Positions 45,203 to 56,007 of a stretch of DNA of 64,000 nucleotides are shown here, in pieces. Origin of the DNA: Vibrio cidicii. GTDB taxonomy: Bacteria; Pseudomonadota; Gammaproteobacteria; Enterobacterales; Vibrionaceae. The notes under the pieces were generated by a model. The model did not search any database and was not told where the DNA came from. It worked only from the letters and a program-made list of their open reading frames with translations. Location: contig NZ_CP046804.1 of NCBI RefSeq assembly GCF_009763805.1, positions 744,001 to 808,000 of the forward strand, given 5' to 3'. The position numbers were made by a program, and so were the translations under genes. How positions within the stretch are numbered: the stretch's first letter is position 1; each line of letters opens with the position of its first letter.

Positions 45203-46489
45203 ATGATCGGAATTGTGATGTTTTTTGTCGCGCTGTTTGCGTTGCTGCTCGGCTTTCCTGTGGCGTTCACCTTTGGCGGTATCGCACTTTTATTTGGTGT
45301 GTGGGCGGAAGGAGTAGAGATCTTTGCCTTCATGCCATACCGCATTCAATCCATCATGGAAAATACCGTATTGATGGCGGTGCCACTGTTTGTCTTTATG
45401 GGCTTGGTGCTGCAAAAAACGCGCTTGGCGGAACAACTGCTGGAATCGATGGGGCGTCTTTTTGGTGGTGTGCGCGGTGGTATCGCGATTTCTACCGTGT
45501 TGGTGGGAACGCTGCTCGCGGCATCGACGGGTGTCGTTGGTGCGTCTGTAGTGGCAATGGGCCTTATTTCGTTGCCTGTCATGCTCAAATACAACTATGA
45601 CAAAGGGTTGGCGTGTGGAACCATCTGTGCATCGGGTACTTTGGGACAGATTATTCCGCCATCGATCGTACTGATTTTATTGGGCGATGTGCTCGGTGTG
45701 CCAGTCGGCGACTTGTTCCAAGCCGCCGTTTGGCCGGGCATTGTGCTGGTGGGCGTGTACGTGGTTTACATCCTTATCTACGCCAAACTCAATCCACAAG
45801 CAGCGCAGCCGATTGAACGTGATGATTCGATCAGCCGCCGTGAGGAAGTGATCAAGGCGCTCAAAGCGGTCATTCCACCCCTCGCGCTGATCGTGGTGGT
45901 TTTGGGGTCGATCTTTGCCGGGGTGGCGACACCAACCGAATCGGCAGCGCTGGGCGGTGCGGGTGCAATCGTTCTGTCACTGCTTTATCGCCAGTTTAGT
46001 TGGAAAATGGTGTACGAATCGGCCAAAGAAACGGTCAATGTAACCGCGATGGTGTTTGCGATTTTGCTTGGTGCCACCGCGTTTTCCATGGCCTTTACTT
46101 ACACCGGCGGCGATCTGTTAGTCGAGGAGTGGATGCTCAATATTCCCGGTGAGAAATGGGGCTTTTTGATCGTCACCATGCTGGTGATCTTAATCCTTGG
46201 CTTCTTTATCGATTTCGTTGAGATCTGCTTCATTATTGTGCCTATTTTAGCGCCAGTGGCTGAGACGTTGGGCATCAACATGACTTGGTTTGCTATTCTG
46301 GTGGCGATGAATTTACAAACCTCCTTCCTGACCCCGCCGTTTGGTTTTAGTCTGTTCTACCTTAAAGGGGTGGCGCCAGCGGGGGTGACCACGCGGGATA
46401 TTTATCGCGGTGTTGTGCCATTCATCGGCTTACAAATATTAGTACTTGCCTCATTGCTGCTGTTTCCAGAATTTTATGGCATGGGCTAG
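45203..46489 (+). CDS. TRAP transporter large membrane subunit (DctM family)
   Basis: The 428-residue protein has about 12 hydrophobic segments and DctM motifs such as AVPLFVFMG, GTLGQIIPPSIVL, AGVATPTESAA and PPFGFSLFYLKG. It is the transport channel of the TRAP system. It begins ten bases after DctQ and is followed after 100 bases, including a hairpin, by a histidine kinase gene. Confidence 0.95.
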   Translation: MIGIVMFFVALFALLLGFPVAFTFGGIALLFGVWAEGVEIFAFMPYRIQSIMENTVLMAVPLFVFMGLVLQKTRLAEQLLESMGRLFGGVRGGIAISTVLVGTLLAASTGVVGASVVAMGLISLPVMLKYNYDKGLACGTICASGTLGQIIPPSIVLILLGDVLGVPVGDLFQAAVWPGIVLVGVYVVYILIYAKLNPQAAQPIERDDSISRREEVIKALKAVIPPLALIVVVLGSIFAGVATPTESAALGGAGAIVLSLLYRQFSWKMVYESAKETVNVTAMVFAILLGATAFSMAFTYTGGDLLVEEWMLNIPGEKWGFLIVTMLVILILGFFIDFVEICFIIVPILAPVAETLGINMTWFAILVAMNLQTSFLTPPFGFSLFYLKGVAPAGVTTRDIYRGVVPFIGLQILVLASLLLFPEFYGMG

Positions 46490-46543
46490 GGCGCACAATC
46501 GTGAGGTAAATCTTGCTAGGTTTGAAACTTAGTTGCTAGAGTA

Positions 46544-46570
46544 AATGGCTGCCAAGGATGGGCAGCCATT
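46544..46570 (+). terminator. Hairpin between the TRAP genes and the sensor kinase
   Basis: A perfect ten-base-pair inverted repeat AATGGCTGCC/GGCAGCCATT (46544-46553 and 46561-46570) with a seven-base loop. No T-run follows, so it may be partial, allowing low read-through into the two-component genes. Confidence 0.65.
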
Positions 46571-46588
46571 GTTGTATAAGGACACGCT

Positions 46589-47945
46589 ATGCCGCTGAAA
46601 ATGAAGCTGATCTTGCTAACGCTACTGCCGCTGCTTCTGGTTTCAGCGAGTATCAGTTGGATCTCCATCTATCAGGCGAAAATGTTAGGGCAAAAAGAGG
46701 TGGAGATATTTCGTCAAAGCCTGATCCAATCTCGTGAAAATGCCTTGCAAGACAGCGTCGATCTGGCGTTTGACGCGATTGGGTACATCCACAATGATGC
46801 TTCTTTGAGTGAGGGGCAAGCGCAGCAGAAAGTAAAAGCCATGTTGACTCAGCTGCGCTATGGTTTCCGATGGCTATTTCTTTGCCTACGATAAACAGGG
46901 AACCAATCTGGTTCACCCTATCCAACCTGAACTTATTGGGCAAAATCTCCTCAATCTGCAAGATGAAAATGGTGATCATCTGATTGAAGCGCTGCTGTAT
47001 CAAGCGCAAACGGGGGGCGGTTTTCATCAATATTTGTGGAAAAAACCCTCGACAGGCGAAACCGTGCCGAAACTTAGCTACGCAGCTTGGCTAAGTAAAT
47101 GGGAGTGGATGATTGGCACTGGGTTGTATATCGAAGACATTCGCCAAGAAGTTGCCCAAATGCAGGCCGCGGTGAACAAAAACATCGAAACGACATTTTT
47201 TTCTGTGGTGGTGATTTTGTTGGTCACGGTGGCGGTGATCATTGTGCTGACCTTAGCGATCAACTTGCATGAGCATCGTCTCGCAGATAAAAACCTCAAA
47301 GAGCTGGCTCATAAAACCGTGATGTTTCAAGAAGATGAGAAGAAGCATCTCGCCCGTGAACTGCATGATGGCATTAACCAGTTACTGGTCTCAAGTAAAT
47401 GTCACTTAGAGTTATTGAGTAACAAGATCGATCAACCTTCACTGCGCCAACATCTGGAAAAGTCCCAGCAGTCACTGATGACGGCCATCAATGAAGTGCG
47501 GCACATTTCGCATCAATTGCGCCCCAGTGCGTTAGATGACATTGGTCTTGAGGCTGCGTTGTCGAGCTTGTTACAAGATTTTCGCGCTCATTCGGGCATC
47601 GATACCGATATCCACTTTGATACCCAAGCGCGCAAGCTCAAATCAGAAGTGGCAACGACCCTGTACCGTGTGGCGCAAGAGTCACTCAACAACATCGAAA
47701 AGCACTCGGCGGCGCGTAAAGTCACGGTGAGCCTGCAGCAGATGGGCAACATACTGCAACTGCTGATCCGCGATGATGGCTGTGGCTTTGCCGTAACCGA
47801 TGCGCTGCGCAAACAAGGAATTGGCCTAAGGAATATGCGCGAACGGGTCGAGTTCTTAGGCGGCGATTTTGAACTGATGAGTGAACCCGGTTTTGGAACG
47901 GAAATTACCGTGTTACTGAATTTGGATGGATTGACCTATGGATAG
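46589..47945 (+). CDS. Cache-domain sensor histidine kinase (HisKA_3 type), frameshifted as read
   Basis: The protein has an N-terminal transmembrane segment (residues about 6-28), a periplasmic single Cache domain, a second segment (about 205-228, VVVILLVTVAVIIVLTLAIN), a HisKA_3 dimerisation domain with the phospho-histidine in HLARELHDGINQLL, and a C-terminal HATPase domain (NNIEKH, DDGCGF, GIGLRNMRER). As read, it stops at residue 102; removing one base in GTTTC at 46863-46867 gives LRYGSDGYFFAYDK and a 451-residue protein. It probably senses the TRAP substrate, as it directly follows the transporter. Overlaps the regulator gene by eight bases. Confidence 0.9.
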
Positions 47946-48577
47946 ACCGATTCGAATCGTGATCGTCGATGACCACCAAGTGGTGCTCGATGGTTTTATG
48001 GCTCGCTTAGAAATAGAACCCGAGATTGAAGTGGTAGGAAACGGCCAGCAATGGCTTAGAAGCATTGGATGCCGTTCGCCGACACAAACCCGATGTGGTG
48101 CTGATGGACATCAGCATGCCGATTATGAATGGCATTGAAGCCACTCGCTTGATCAAAGAAGAGTTTCCTGAGTGCAAGGTCTTGATGTTGACTATGCACG
48201 ACAATCGAGAGTACATCATGAAAGTGATGCAGGAAGGGGCGGTTGGTTACATGCTGAAAGAGATTTCGGCAGAGAAAATGGTGCAAGCGATCAAAACCGT
48301 CAATCAAGGTTCGACCTATTTTTGCGAGTCGGTGACACAAACCCTTTTTACTCAGGAGATCGTCCCCGCAGCTCAACGGGCTAACCCGCTTAGTCGCCGT
48401 GAAGAGGCGGTACTCAAGCTGGTGGCACAGGGGCACAGCAGCAAAAAAATTGCCACCCTACTGGATATCAGCTATCGGACGGTGGAAACCCACCGCCACA
48501 ATATTAAGCATAAGTTAGATCTGCACTCCACCGCGGAACTGGCGAAATATGCGTTTGAGCAGGGGCTGGTGCAGTAA
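47938..48577 (+). CDS. NarL/LuxR-family response regulator, frameshifted as read
   Basis: Partner of the upstream kinase. The receiver domain has D11/D12 and phospho-acceptor D57 (VVLMDISMP); the C-terminal LuxR helix-turn-helix is LSRREEAVLKLVAQG...IATLLDISYRTVETHRHN. As read, the frame is lost after VVGN; removing one base from GAAAC at 48038-48042 gives VVGTASNGLEALDAVRRHK and a 212-residue protein. It likely activates the TRAP operon, perhaps at the TACGTA sites upstream of it. Start ATG 47938 lies inside the kinase gene. Confidence 0.9.
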
Positions 48578-48582
48578 ACGCC

Positions 48583-49086
48583 TTACTCTGGCTTGATGCT
48601 ACCCAGTTCAAGAATGGGGGATACATCAATTTGCTCTGCGCTCATCATGCTGGAGATTCGCTGCACAGACGAAAGTAGCAGTGACTGCTCCCAATCTTCC
48701 AATTTCTGAAACTCAGAGATGAAATTTTCCTGCAATGGCATTGGCGCTTGCTTGAGAATGCGCTCCCCGTCGGCAGTGAGATGGGCGTGTACTTTGCGTT
48801 TATCTTCTTTGCTGCGAACTCGCTCTACATACCCGTTTCTTTCCAAACGGTCCAGAATTGCCGTGGCGGTTGCTTGGCTCATATTGGTATGGTTGGCCAG
48901 TTGGCGAATGGTAACTTCGCCTAACTCTTTGATTGCACGCATCAAAATAAGCTGAGGGCCAGTCAGTCCAGAAATTTTATTGAGCTTCTTCGAATGTAAA
49001 TCGATGGCGCGGATGATCTGTCTGATGGCGATGAGAACTTCTTCGTGTTTTTCCAAAATGTCTGCCCGTCGATGATTTGGTCCCAA
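48583..49086 (-). CDS. cosR: MarR-family regulator CosR
   Basis: CosR controls compatible-solute uptake and ectoine synthesis and affects biofilm in Vibrio. The 167-residue protein has a winged helix-turn-helix of MarR type (VTIRQLANHTNMSQATATAILDRLERNGYVERVRSKEDKRK, described by its SQATATAILDRLERNGYVER core). It is divergent from a BCCT osmolyte transporter, the same pair as cosR-opuD in V. cholerae, and this context supports the name. An internal start a few residues downstream of 49086 is possible. Confidence 0.88.
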   Translation of the reverse strand: MGPNHRRADILEKHEEVLIAIRQIIRAIDLHSKKLNKISGLTGPQLILMRAIKELGEVTIRQLANHTNMSQATATAILDRLERNGYVERVRSKEDKRKVHAHLTADGERILKQAPMPLQENFISEFQKLEDWEQSLLLSSVQRISSMMSAEQIDVSPILELGSIKPE

Positions 49087-49445
49087 AACTACCGCAATTT
49101 ATCGGTGATTGAAAGCGCTGCAACGCATCAGTGGCTCGAATAGGTCAACAAACCAACGGCGACCCTGGGCCGCGAGTACAGGTTTGGTTTACACCGCGAT
49201 GTTACCTTAGGATGAATATCGAATAATAATTTGATGACAAAAGATTTGTGAGCATTTTGTTTTGTTGCTCTTTTGTATTGAATTAAGCCATATATTCCGA
49301 TTTAAAAGCCTTTGTTTTGCTGTCAATTTGCATTTATACGATGTTTTCTGTTAGTTTAATAACCGATATTTTGGAAATATGTGTCGTATTCTAACTATTT
49401 CCTTGATTGGTACATTTTAGAAAAAGCATTTTTAAGTGAGTGAGA
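49087..49445. promoter_or_regulatory. cosR-opuD divergent regulatory region
   Basis: This AT-rich region of about 360 bases holds no gene. The inverted repeat ATATTT-TGG-AAATAT (49366-49380), 65 bases before the transporter start, has the size and symmetry of a MarR-type operator and is a candidate CosR site. No motif was checked against known CosR boxes. Confidence 0.4.
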
Positions 49446-51018
49446 ATGACAACAGGTATAGATAAGTACAGTATTGACAGTACAGACTACACGGTTGGTC
49501 AGGATAATGTTCAACGATGGGGTTTTGATGTTCATAACCCAGTGTTTGGCATTAGCGCAGGTTTGGTGGCGCTGTTTCTGATTGCCGCATTGGTACTGGA
49601 CGCCCACACCGCCAAGACGGTACTCGATGGCATCAAATGGCAAATTATTGGGTCATTTGATTGGTTGTTTATCTGGTCCGGTAATGTTTTTGTGGTGTTC
49701 TGTCTGGCATTGATCGTTTCACCTATGGGTAAGATTCGTTTGGGCGGTTTCTGATGCCGTAGCGGACTACTCTTTTCTATCTTGGCTAGCCATGTTGTTT
49801 GCAGCAGGGATGGGAATTGGTTTGATGTTCTGGAGTGTTGCAGAGCCGGTGGCTTATTTTACCGGATGGTATGAAACCCCATTGAATGTTGCTGCGAATT
49901 CACCGGAAGCGGCCAAACTGGCTCTTGGCGCGACCATGTTCCATTGGGGTTTACACCCTTGGGCTATCTATGGTGTTGTGGCCTTATCACTGGCCTTTTT
50001 TGCCTACAACAAAGGCTTGCCGCTTTCGATGCGTTCGATCTTTTATCCTCTACTGGGTGATCGTGCTTGGGGTTGGGCAGGGCACATTGTCGATATTCTG
50101 GCGGTTGTCGCCACCCTATTTGGCTTAGCGACGTCGCTTGGCTTGGGGGCTCAGCAAGCAGCAAGTGGTATTCACCATGTGTTTGGAATTGAAGCTGGCC
50201 TGACTTTACAGATCATTGTGATTGTCGCGGTGACGCTACTTGCAACCATTTCAGTCATTCGTGGCATTGATGGTGGGGTTAAGGTCATCAGTAACATCAA
50301 CATGTTGGTCGCTTTTGCGCTGCTTGGCTTGGTGGGTTTGATTGGTTGGGCGGTGAGCCTTGGCTCTGTGCCAACAACTTTGATGGCCTATGTTGAGAAT
50401 ATTATCCCGCTCAGTAACCCAATGGGGCGTGAAGATGAAGCTTGGTTCCAAGGCTGGACTGTCTTCTATTGGGCGTGGTGGATCTCTTGGTCGCCATTTG
50501 TCGGCATGTTCATTGCGCGTGTTTCAAAAGGGCGCACTGTTCGTGAATTCATGACTGCGGTTCTCTTGGTGCCAACCGCGGTAACATTGATCTGGATGTC
50601 GGTGTTTGGCGGTATGGCCATCGATCAAGTGATCAATGGCGTTGGTGAGCTTGGTGCCAAAGGACTAACCGACGTGCCTTTGGCGATGTTTCAGATGTTT
50701 GACCAACTGCCATATGGCACTATGTTGTCAGTGATTGCCGTGGTATTGGTGCTGGTCTTCTTCATCACCTCATCTGACTCCGGATCTCTGGTCATCGACT
50801 CGATTACCGCCGGCGGTAAAATGGATGCGCCAGTCCTACAACGCATTTTCTGGGCATTTATGGAAGGCGCTATTGCAGTGGCACTGCTCTGGATTGGTGG
50901 TACAGAGGCGATTCAGGCATTGCAAGCTGGGGCGATTTCGACGGCGTTGCCATTTACCTTTATCCTCTTGGCGATGTGTGTCAGCCTGCTTTTAGGTATG
51001 CGTACCGAAAAACAGTAA
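49446..51018 (+). CDS. opuD: BCCT-family compatible-solute transporter (OpuD type), frameshifted as read
   Basis: BCCT carriers import glycine betaine or similar osmolytes with sodium. ATG 49446 follows TAAGTGAG. As read, the frame stops at 49754; removing one base in GTTTC at 49747-49751 gives IRLGGSDAVADYSFLSW and a 523-residue protein with about 12 transmembrane segments. Family motifs are GMGIGLMFWSVAEP, the tryptophan-rich YWAWWISWSPFVGMF and SSDSGSLVIDS. It is divergent from cosR, matching the V. cholerae cosR-opuD pair. The exact substrate cannot be read from sequence. Confidence 0.9.
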
Positions 51019-51038
51019 TCGCTACTTTTTATTTGCTC

Positions 51039-51070
51039 ATAAAGCCAGCTTATCAAGCTGGCTTTATTTT
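51039..51070 (+). terminator. Terminator of opuD
   Basis: A 12-base-pair stem ATAAAGCCAGCT/AGCTGGCTTTAT with loop TATCA (51039-51067) runs into T5, 20 bases after the opuD stop. Confidence 0.93.
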
Positions 51071-51216
51071 TGTCGTACGGTATAAAAATGACGCTAAAAT
51101 TATCTGGAATACAAGGGGTTACTACTTGGTTGGCGAAGGATAATACGTGCATGTGATTGGGTTTGTGTGTAATATCGCGGGCGAAAATTTGTTCCCCCAA
51201 CTGAAATTTGACAACA

Positions 51217-53100
51217 ATGAAATTGACACTAAAGCAGAAGCTCATAGGCGCAAGCCTATCAGCGGTAGTGATCATGGCTGCCGCCTTAACCTGGCTGTCC
51301 GCAGGACAGCTATCCAATCAAACCCGCAATGGCGTATATGCCCGTGCGCAGAGCCTCGGTGAAGCGGCGGCGCAAGGTATTTCTGACTGGATTTCGATCC
51401 GTAAGAATATCGCCAAAGCCTTTAATGACTACAGCGAAGAAAGTGATGTTGTGCCGTATCTACAACAAGCGCGCAAAGCGGGTGGTTTTGACGATATTTT
51501 CCTAGGGACACCAGCGGGTGAAATGTACCGCTCACATCCAGAGCGTAACCGTGCCGATTACGATCCTCGCGTGCGTCCTTGGTATAAAGACGCCACTGCA
51601 GCGGGTAAGCAGATCATTACCACCGCTTATCAAGATGCGATTACCAACGCGCTGCTGGTGACGATTGCTGAACCTGTGCGTCACAACGGCAAACTGGTTG
51701 GTGTGGTGGGTGCCGACGTTCTGATTGATCAATTGATCAATGATGTCATCAGCCTAGATGCGGGCAAAAATGCTCATGCAATGTTGATTGATACACAAGA
51801 TGGCACTTTCTTAGCACATCCCAATAAAGCGCTTTCGCTTAAGCCTGTGAACACTCTGCTGAAACAATTTACCATGCAGGATATCGAGCGTGCGGCCTCA
51901 CAAGGCGCAATTGAAGAAGCGATTGTCAATGGCCAGCAAAAGCTGTTCTACTTCGTTAAAGTACCTCAAACCTCTTGGATGTTTGCGATTGAGATGGATC
52001 GCGCCACCGAAGAGGCCAGTTTGAGTCAATTGATGCGCGAAATGCTCATCACTGCCACTCTAATCACTGCCGCTGTGATTGCAGCTGTCTACTGGCTGGT
52101 GGGCTTTTTGTTCCGCGACCTTGGCCGCGTTTCTCATGCATTGGAAGAAATTGCCTCCGGTGAAGGGGATCTTACTCAGCGCCTAGAGCCGCGCAGTGAC
52201 GATGAAGTGGGTAAACTGGCGGAGAACTTCAACCGTTTTGTTGGCAACATGCACACTATGGTCAGCAAGTTGAGCGAAGTCTCGGCATCACTGTCTGAAC
52301 AAGCCAAAATGACCGCACAGCAAGCTGAGGAGCGCAGCCAGCGTATTTCATTGCAGCAAGATGAAATCAACATGGTCGCAACCGCAGTCAACGAAATGGC
52401 GGCGGCGACACAAGAAATTGCAGGCAATGCTGATCACACAGCGCAAAATGCGGAAGAAGCGGTGTCTGCGTGTGTTCACGGTTCTTCGCAAGTGACGCAA
52501 ACGCAAGGCTCTATTCAGAACTTGTCAGAAGAAGTGCAAGTGGCGACCAATGTAATTCAAGAGCTGGAAGCGCACGGCAACAGTATTAATACCATTCTTT
52601 CAACCATTCAGGGTATTGCAGAGCAAACGAACTTGCTGGCACTCAATGCGGCGATTGAAGCGGCGCGTGCGGGTGAGCAAGGGCGCGGTTTTGCAGTGGT
52701 TGCGGATGAAGTTCGTGTGCTGAGTCAACGCACTCACGCGTCAACGCAAGAGATCCAGCAAACTATCGAGAAGTTGCAGGGCACCACGTCACAGGCGGTT
52801 GGCATTATGGACGACAGTCGTGCACTGGCGCTGACCAGCGTTGATGATGCCAACTCGGCGGCGGTAAGCTTAACGCAAATTCATACGGCTGTTGTGCGTA
52901 TTAGCGATATGGCGACGCAAATTGCATCGGCGGCGGAAGAGCAGGCATCGGTAACCACCGAAATCACGCGCAATACCGAAGGCATTCGCGATGTGTCAAA
53001 CGAGCTGGCTGCCGAGGCGCATGAAGCGGCGGCGCAAGCCAGCATGTTGTCGGATCTTTCTCATGAACTTGAGCAAGAGATCAGACGCTTTAAGCTGTAA
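51217..53100 (+). CDS. Methyl-accepting chemotaxis protein with dCache amino-acid-type sensor
   Basis: The 627-residue chemoreceptor has an N-terminal membrane anchor ([19 protein letters not shown]), a periplasmic dCache_1 domain, a second membrane segment near residue 285, a HAMP domain and a cytoplasmic signalling hairpin with [20 protein letters not shown]. The ligand pocket shows Y115, R120, W122, Y123 ([12 protein letters not shown]) and D167 (VVGADVLI), the residue set known to bind amino acids in this domain class. ATG 51217 is chosen over TTG 51208; neither has a strong ribosome site. It stands alone with its own terminator. Confidence 0.94.
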   Translation: MKLTLKQKLIGASLSAVVIMAAALTWLSAGQLSNQTRNGVYARAQSLGEAAAQGISDWISIRKNIAKAFNDYSEESDVVPYLQQARKAGGFDDIFLGTPAGEMYRSHPERNRADYDPRVRPWYKDATAAGKQIITTAYQDAITNALLVTIAEPVRHNGKLVGVVGADVLIDQLINDVISLDAGKNAHAMLIDTQDGTFLAHPNKALSLKPVNTLLKQFTMQDIERAASQGAIEEAIVNGQQKLFYFVKVPQTSWMFAIEMDRATEEASLSQLMREMLITATLITAAVIAAVYWLVGFLFRDLGRVSHALEEIASGEGDLTQRLEPRSDDEVGKLAENFNRFVGNMHTMVSKLSEVSASLSEQAKMTAQQAEERSQRISLQQDEINMVATAVNEMAAATQEIAGNADHTAQNAEEAVSACVHGSSQVTQTQGSIQNLSEEVQVATNVIQELEAHGNSINTILSTIQGIAEQTNLLALNAAIEAARAGEQGRGFAVVADEVRVLSQRTHASTQEIQQTIEKLQGTTSQAVGIMDDSRALALTSVDDANSAAVSLTQIHTAVVRISDMATQIASAAEEQASVTTEITRNTEGIRDVSNELAAEAHEAAAQASMLSDLSHELEQEIRRFKL

Positions 53101-53115
53101 GATAAAGTCTAATGA

Positions 53116-53143
53116 GAAGAGGAGCCAAGTGCTCCTCTTTTGT
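53116..53143 (+). terminator. Terminator of the chemoreceptor gene
   Basis: Stem AAGAGGAGC/GCTCCTCTT with loop CAAGT (53117-53139) and T-rich tail, 16 bases after the stop. Confidence 0.92.
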
Positions 53144-53175
53144 TTTGTTGGGCTTAAAAGCAAAAAACAACAAGT

Positions 53176-53889
53176 CTAAAGCCAGAACTCGCCGACGGCA
53201 CTTTGCGCATCGTAGTGATGAGCAAATTGCGCTTGCAATAGTTCAGCGGTGGCGATGGCATCGGTCAATGCATGATGGGCGCTGTAGTCAGGCAAACCAT
53301 AGCGTCGTCGAGTCTGGGCAAGACGCAGCGAAGGCAGTTTGACGCCTTTTAAGCGCCGCCACCATCCGCCCTTGATTTGGCTAAGATAATCCGATTCGAG
53401 CTGTAATGTATCCAGCAGCGGAAATTCGATCCCTTCACCGATACGCTGTCTTAACGCGGCGTCAAAGAAATCTCGCTCGATATGGCGATAATGCACCACG
53501 ACGACTTTTCCGGCCAACTGTTGCAATACCTCGTCTAGAATCGTCTCGAGATCTGGTGCATGCTCAATATCGCTGTGGGTAATGCGATGAATGATGATCG
53601 ACTCCTCGCTGAGGTTTTGCCGTGGGCGCACCGTCCAATGGTGGGCTTGGTTTAAGTAGATGCGCTGCAGATCAAACGGTACTAAGCCAATCGAGAGAAT
53701 ATCATCACTGCGTGCGTCTAATCCGGTGGTTTCAAAGTCCAACGCCACCATCTCAAGCTCGTTGATCGGTGTACAAGCGAGTGGCAGCGGCTGAGCATAG
53801 AAGCGTTGCAAGCGAGCATCCTGCACACGCTGGCATTTTTGCGCAAACTTTTGCTGCCATTCAAGGGGAGCAGGTTTAAATAGCGACAT
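53176..53889 (-). CDS. DEDDh 3'-5' exonuclease (DnaQ-like)
   Basis: The 237-residue protein has the epsilon-subunit-type exonuclease fold with ALDFETTGLD (D and E metal ligands), VVVHYRHIERDF and the HHALTDAIATAELL motif containing the DEDDh histidine and aspartate. It is shorter than polymerase III epsilon and lacks its C-terminal clamp/alpha-binding part. It lies eight bases downstream of the cNMP/CBS/DUF294 gene, a pairing found widely in gamma-proteobacteria. Substrate unknown; a role in RNA or DNA trimming under signal control is an inference. Confidence 0.9.
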   Translation of the reverse strand: MSLFKPAPLEWQQKFAQKCQRVQDARLQRFYAQPLPLACTPINELEMVALDFETTGLDARSDDILSIGLVPFDLQRIYLNQAHHWTVRPRQNLSEESIIIHRITHSDIEHAPDLETILDEVLQQLAGKVVVVHYRHIERDFFDAALRQRIGEGIEFPLLDTLQLESDYLSQIKGGWWRRLKGVKLPSLRLAQTRRRYGLPDYSAHHALTDAIATAELLQAQFAHHYDAQSAVGEFWL

Positions 53890-53897
53890 ATTTTCCC

Positions 53898-55787
53898 TTA
53901 TTTAAAACTGTTGCCAGCTTGATAGCGAAACTTTAGGAAGTTCTGCGCATTGCTTAGGATCTGAAAGGCATCTTTGAGCGTTCTGCGTTCAAAATCCGAC
54001 AGGTTTTCGGGTTCGATATTGTTATCAGGCTCAATACCGTTTTGCACATCCACTGCTTGGTGACGAATGCGCACCATGGAGATAAATTCCAACGCATCTT
54101 TGAGGTTTTGCGCGCGCCCTTTAGGCAGAATACCGGCATCAATCACATCGTCGAGCCTCTCAAATGAGTTTCTGGCACTCGACCCGACCGCCAATGCATG
54201 GACGCGAATGAGATCGGCCAATGGCGCAGTACCACGTCGTTTGAGGTTAATCGAGTTGTTGTGACGGCCATCTTTCTCCATCACAAAATCTTTAAAAAAG
54301 CCTAGTGGTGGCGTGCGATTCAGGGCGTTACGCGCCAAACAGGCGAGAAAACGGGGCGTCTGTTTGGCTTTGTTGACGATAAAATCGGTCAGTTGTGATG
54401 CCCATGCGAGCTCTCCGTAAACGCCATCTAAATCAAAGAAAATTGAGGCGTTAAGTAGGGCCTTAGGGTTGGGGTCATCAATCCAGTCGGCAAAGCAATC
54501 ACGCCACTGCGCACGTGTCATACGCCAAATCGGGTTAGTTGCCATAATATCGCCAGTACAATATTTGTAGCCACACTCGTTGAGTGCATCACACACTAGC
54601 TCGGCAAATTGGCTGAAATAAGCGTCGTGTTTTTCGGCTCGATAGCTGTCGGCAAGGATAATCGCGTTGTCTTGGTCGGTGACCAACAATTGCTCGTCGC
54701 GCCCCATAGAACCCAATGCGAGAAAACAGTAGTCAATGGGTGGTGGGCCGAGACGTTCTTCGGTCAATTCAATGATGCGCTGCTTGAAACTGCGGCCAAT
54801 TACCGACATGGCACTACCGACCATGTGTGAGTTGGCATCTTCGTTCACTAGGCGGACAAAGCTGTTTTTTACTTCTTGCGCCAGTTGCGCGAGATCCTCA
54901 AAGCTCTGCTGTTGAAAAATGCGGCTGACCAAGAGCAGCGAACTCTGAGATTCATAACGGACAATGTCTGTCGCTTCGACAATACCGAGCGGCTTTTTTC
55001 CCTGCATGATAGGCAGATGGTGCACATTGTGCCTCAGCATGGTCAACATGGCTTCATAGACATAGGCGTTGTGATCCAGTGAGATCACTTGGTCTGTCAT
55101 CACACTACCAACGGCATCTTGCGGTGATTTTCCCTGAGCCAATACACGGGTACACAAATCGCGGTCTGTGATGATACCGACCACGGGGGCCAATGAGGAA
55201 GAGGCTTGTGCCTTGGAATCTAATACCAGCAGAGAAGAGACGTGTTCATTAGCCATCATCTCCGCGGCACTTTGGATCGACTGAGTGCTCTCAATGGTTG
55301 GTGCATCACGGGTCAACAAGGTACGAACTTTTGAGGTCGTGAGGTCGTTCGCTTCTTTAGTTTCAAGGACCGCTTGGCGCAAACGGGTGCTTTTTTCCAC
55401 CTCAACAAAGTCTGCGAAGGAATCAAAGTGGTCGTAGAGCGATTGGAAAATGGTTTCCGGAATGCAATAGAGCAACGAATCTTCCACCGCTGTGACGGGA
55501 AATTTGACTCGGTTGTTGGTGAGCAACGCCATTTGACCAAACAGGGCACCTTCGTCTAAACGATTGTAAAGCTCGCCTTTGCGGCGGTAGACTTCCACCA
55601 CGCCACTGCGCAGCATAAAAAGATCATGAATTTCATCACCACTGCGAATGATAGGCGTCTCTTTGCGATAATAAGAAATCTCGATGTGTTGGATGACGTC
55701 GAGCAGAGTTTCTTCTGGGAGCTCGCTAAACGGCGCGTGTTGCGAGAGAAAGTTAAGAATTTCGGTTAATTCAGCATCCATATTCAA
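53898..55787 (-). CDS. cNMP-binding, CBS-pair and DUF294 nucleotidyltransferase-like protein
   Basis: The 629-residue protein has, in order, a cyclic-nucleotide-binding domain (about 15-130, SGDEIHDLFMLRSGVVEVYRR shortened here to FMLRSGVVEVYRR; EGALFGQMALL), a CBS pair (about 160-280, GIITDRDLCTRV and HHLPIMQGKKPLGIVEATD shortened to LGIVEATD), a DUF294 nucleotidyltransferase-like domain (about 300-450, LGSMGRDEQ and TDQDNAII) and a C-terminal helical domain (about 480-620). This resembles a GlnD-like uridylyltransferase layout with sensory domains. It probably reads cAMP and adenylate state; the target is unknown. Operon with the exonuclease. Confidence 0.9.
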   Translation of the reverse strand: MNMDAELTEILNFLSQHAPFSELPEETLLDVIQHIEISYYRKETPIIRSGDEIHDLFMLRSGVVEVYRRKGELYNRLDEGALFGQMALLTNNRVKFPVTAVEDSLLYCIPETIFQSLYDHFDSFADFVEVEKSTRLRQAVLETKEANDLTTSKVRTLLTRDAPTIESTQSIQSAAEMMANEHVSSLLVLDSKAQASSSLAPVVGIITDRDLCTRVLAQGKSPQDAVGSVMTDQVISLDHNAYVYEAMLTMLRHNVHHLPIMQGKKPLGIVEATDIVRYESQSSLLLVSRIFQQQSFEDLAQLAQEVKNSFVRLVNEDANSHMVGSAMSVIGRSFKQRIIELTEERLGPPPIDYCFLALGSMGRDEQLLVTDQDNAIILADSYRAEKHDAYFSQFAELVCDALNECGYKYCTGDIMATNPIWRMTRAQWRDCFADWIDDPNPKALLNASIFFDLDGVYGELAWASQLTDFIVNKAKQTPRFLACLARNALNRTPPLGFFKDFVMEKDGRHNNSINLKRRGTAPLADLIRVHALAVGSSARNSFERLDDVIDAGILPKGRAQNLKDALEFISMVRIRHQAVDVQNGIEPDNNIEPENLSDFERRTLKDAFQILSNAQNFLKFRYQAGNSFK

Positions 55788-56007
55788 ACCTTTTGGGTTT
55801 AGAGCCTATGGTGACCCGTAAACATTGATATGCAGGTGGACTGCTATCTTACCTCAAACTGACCACATTTTCTGCTTTCGTGGCTGAAAGGGAGCGAGGT
55901 CTCGTCTTAAGAGTCTGTTTTGAACTAAGATTACCAAAAGTCAGACGTAGGATACCGATGAGTAACCGCGTTGGAACTGGTTTATTACCAATTAAGAAGG
56001 ATGTCAT

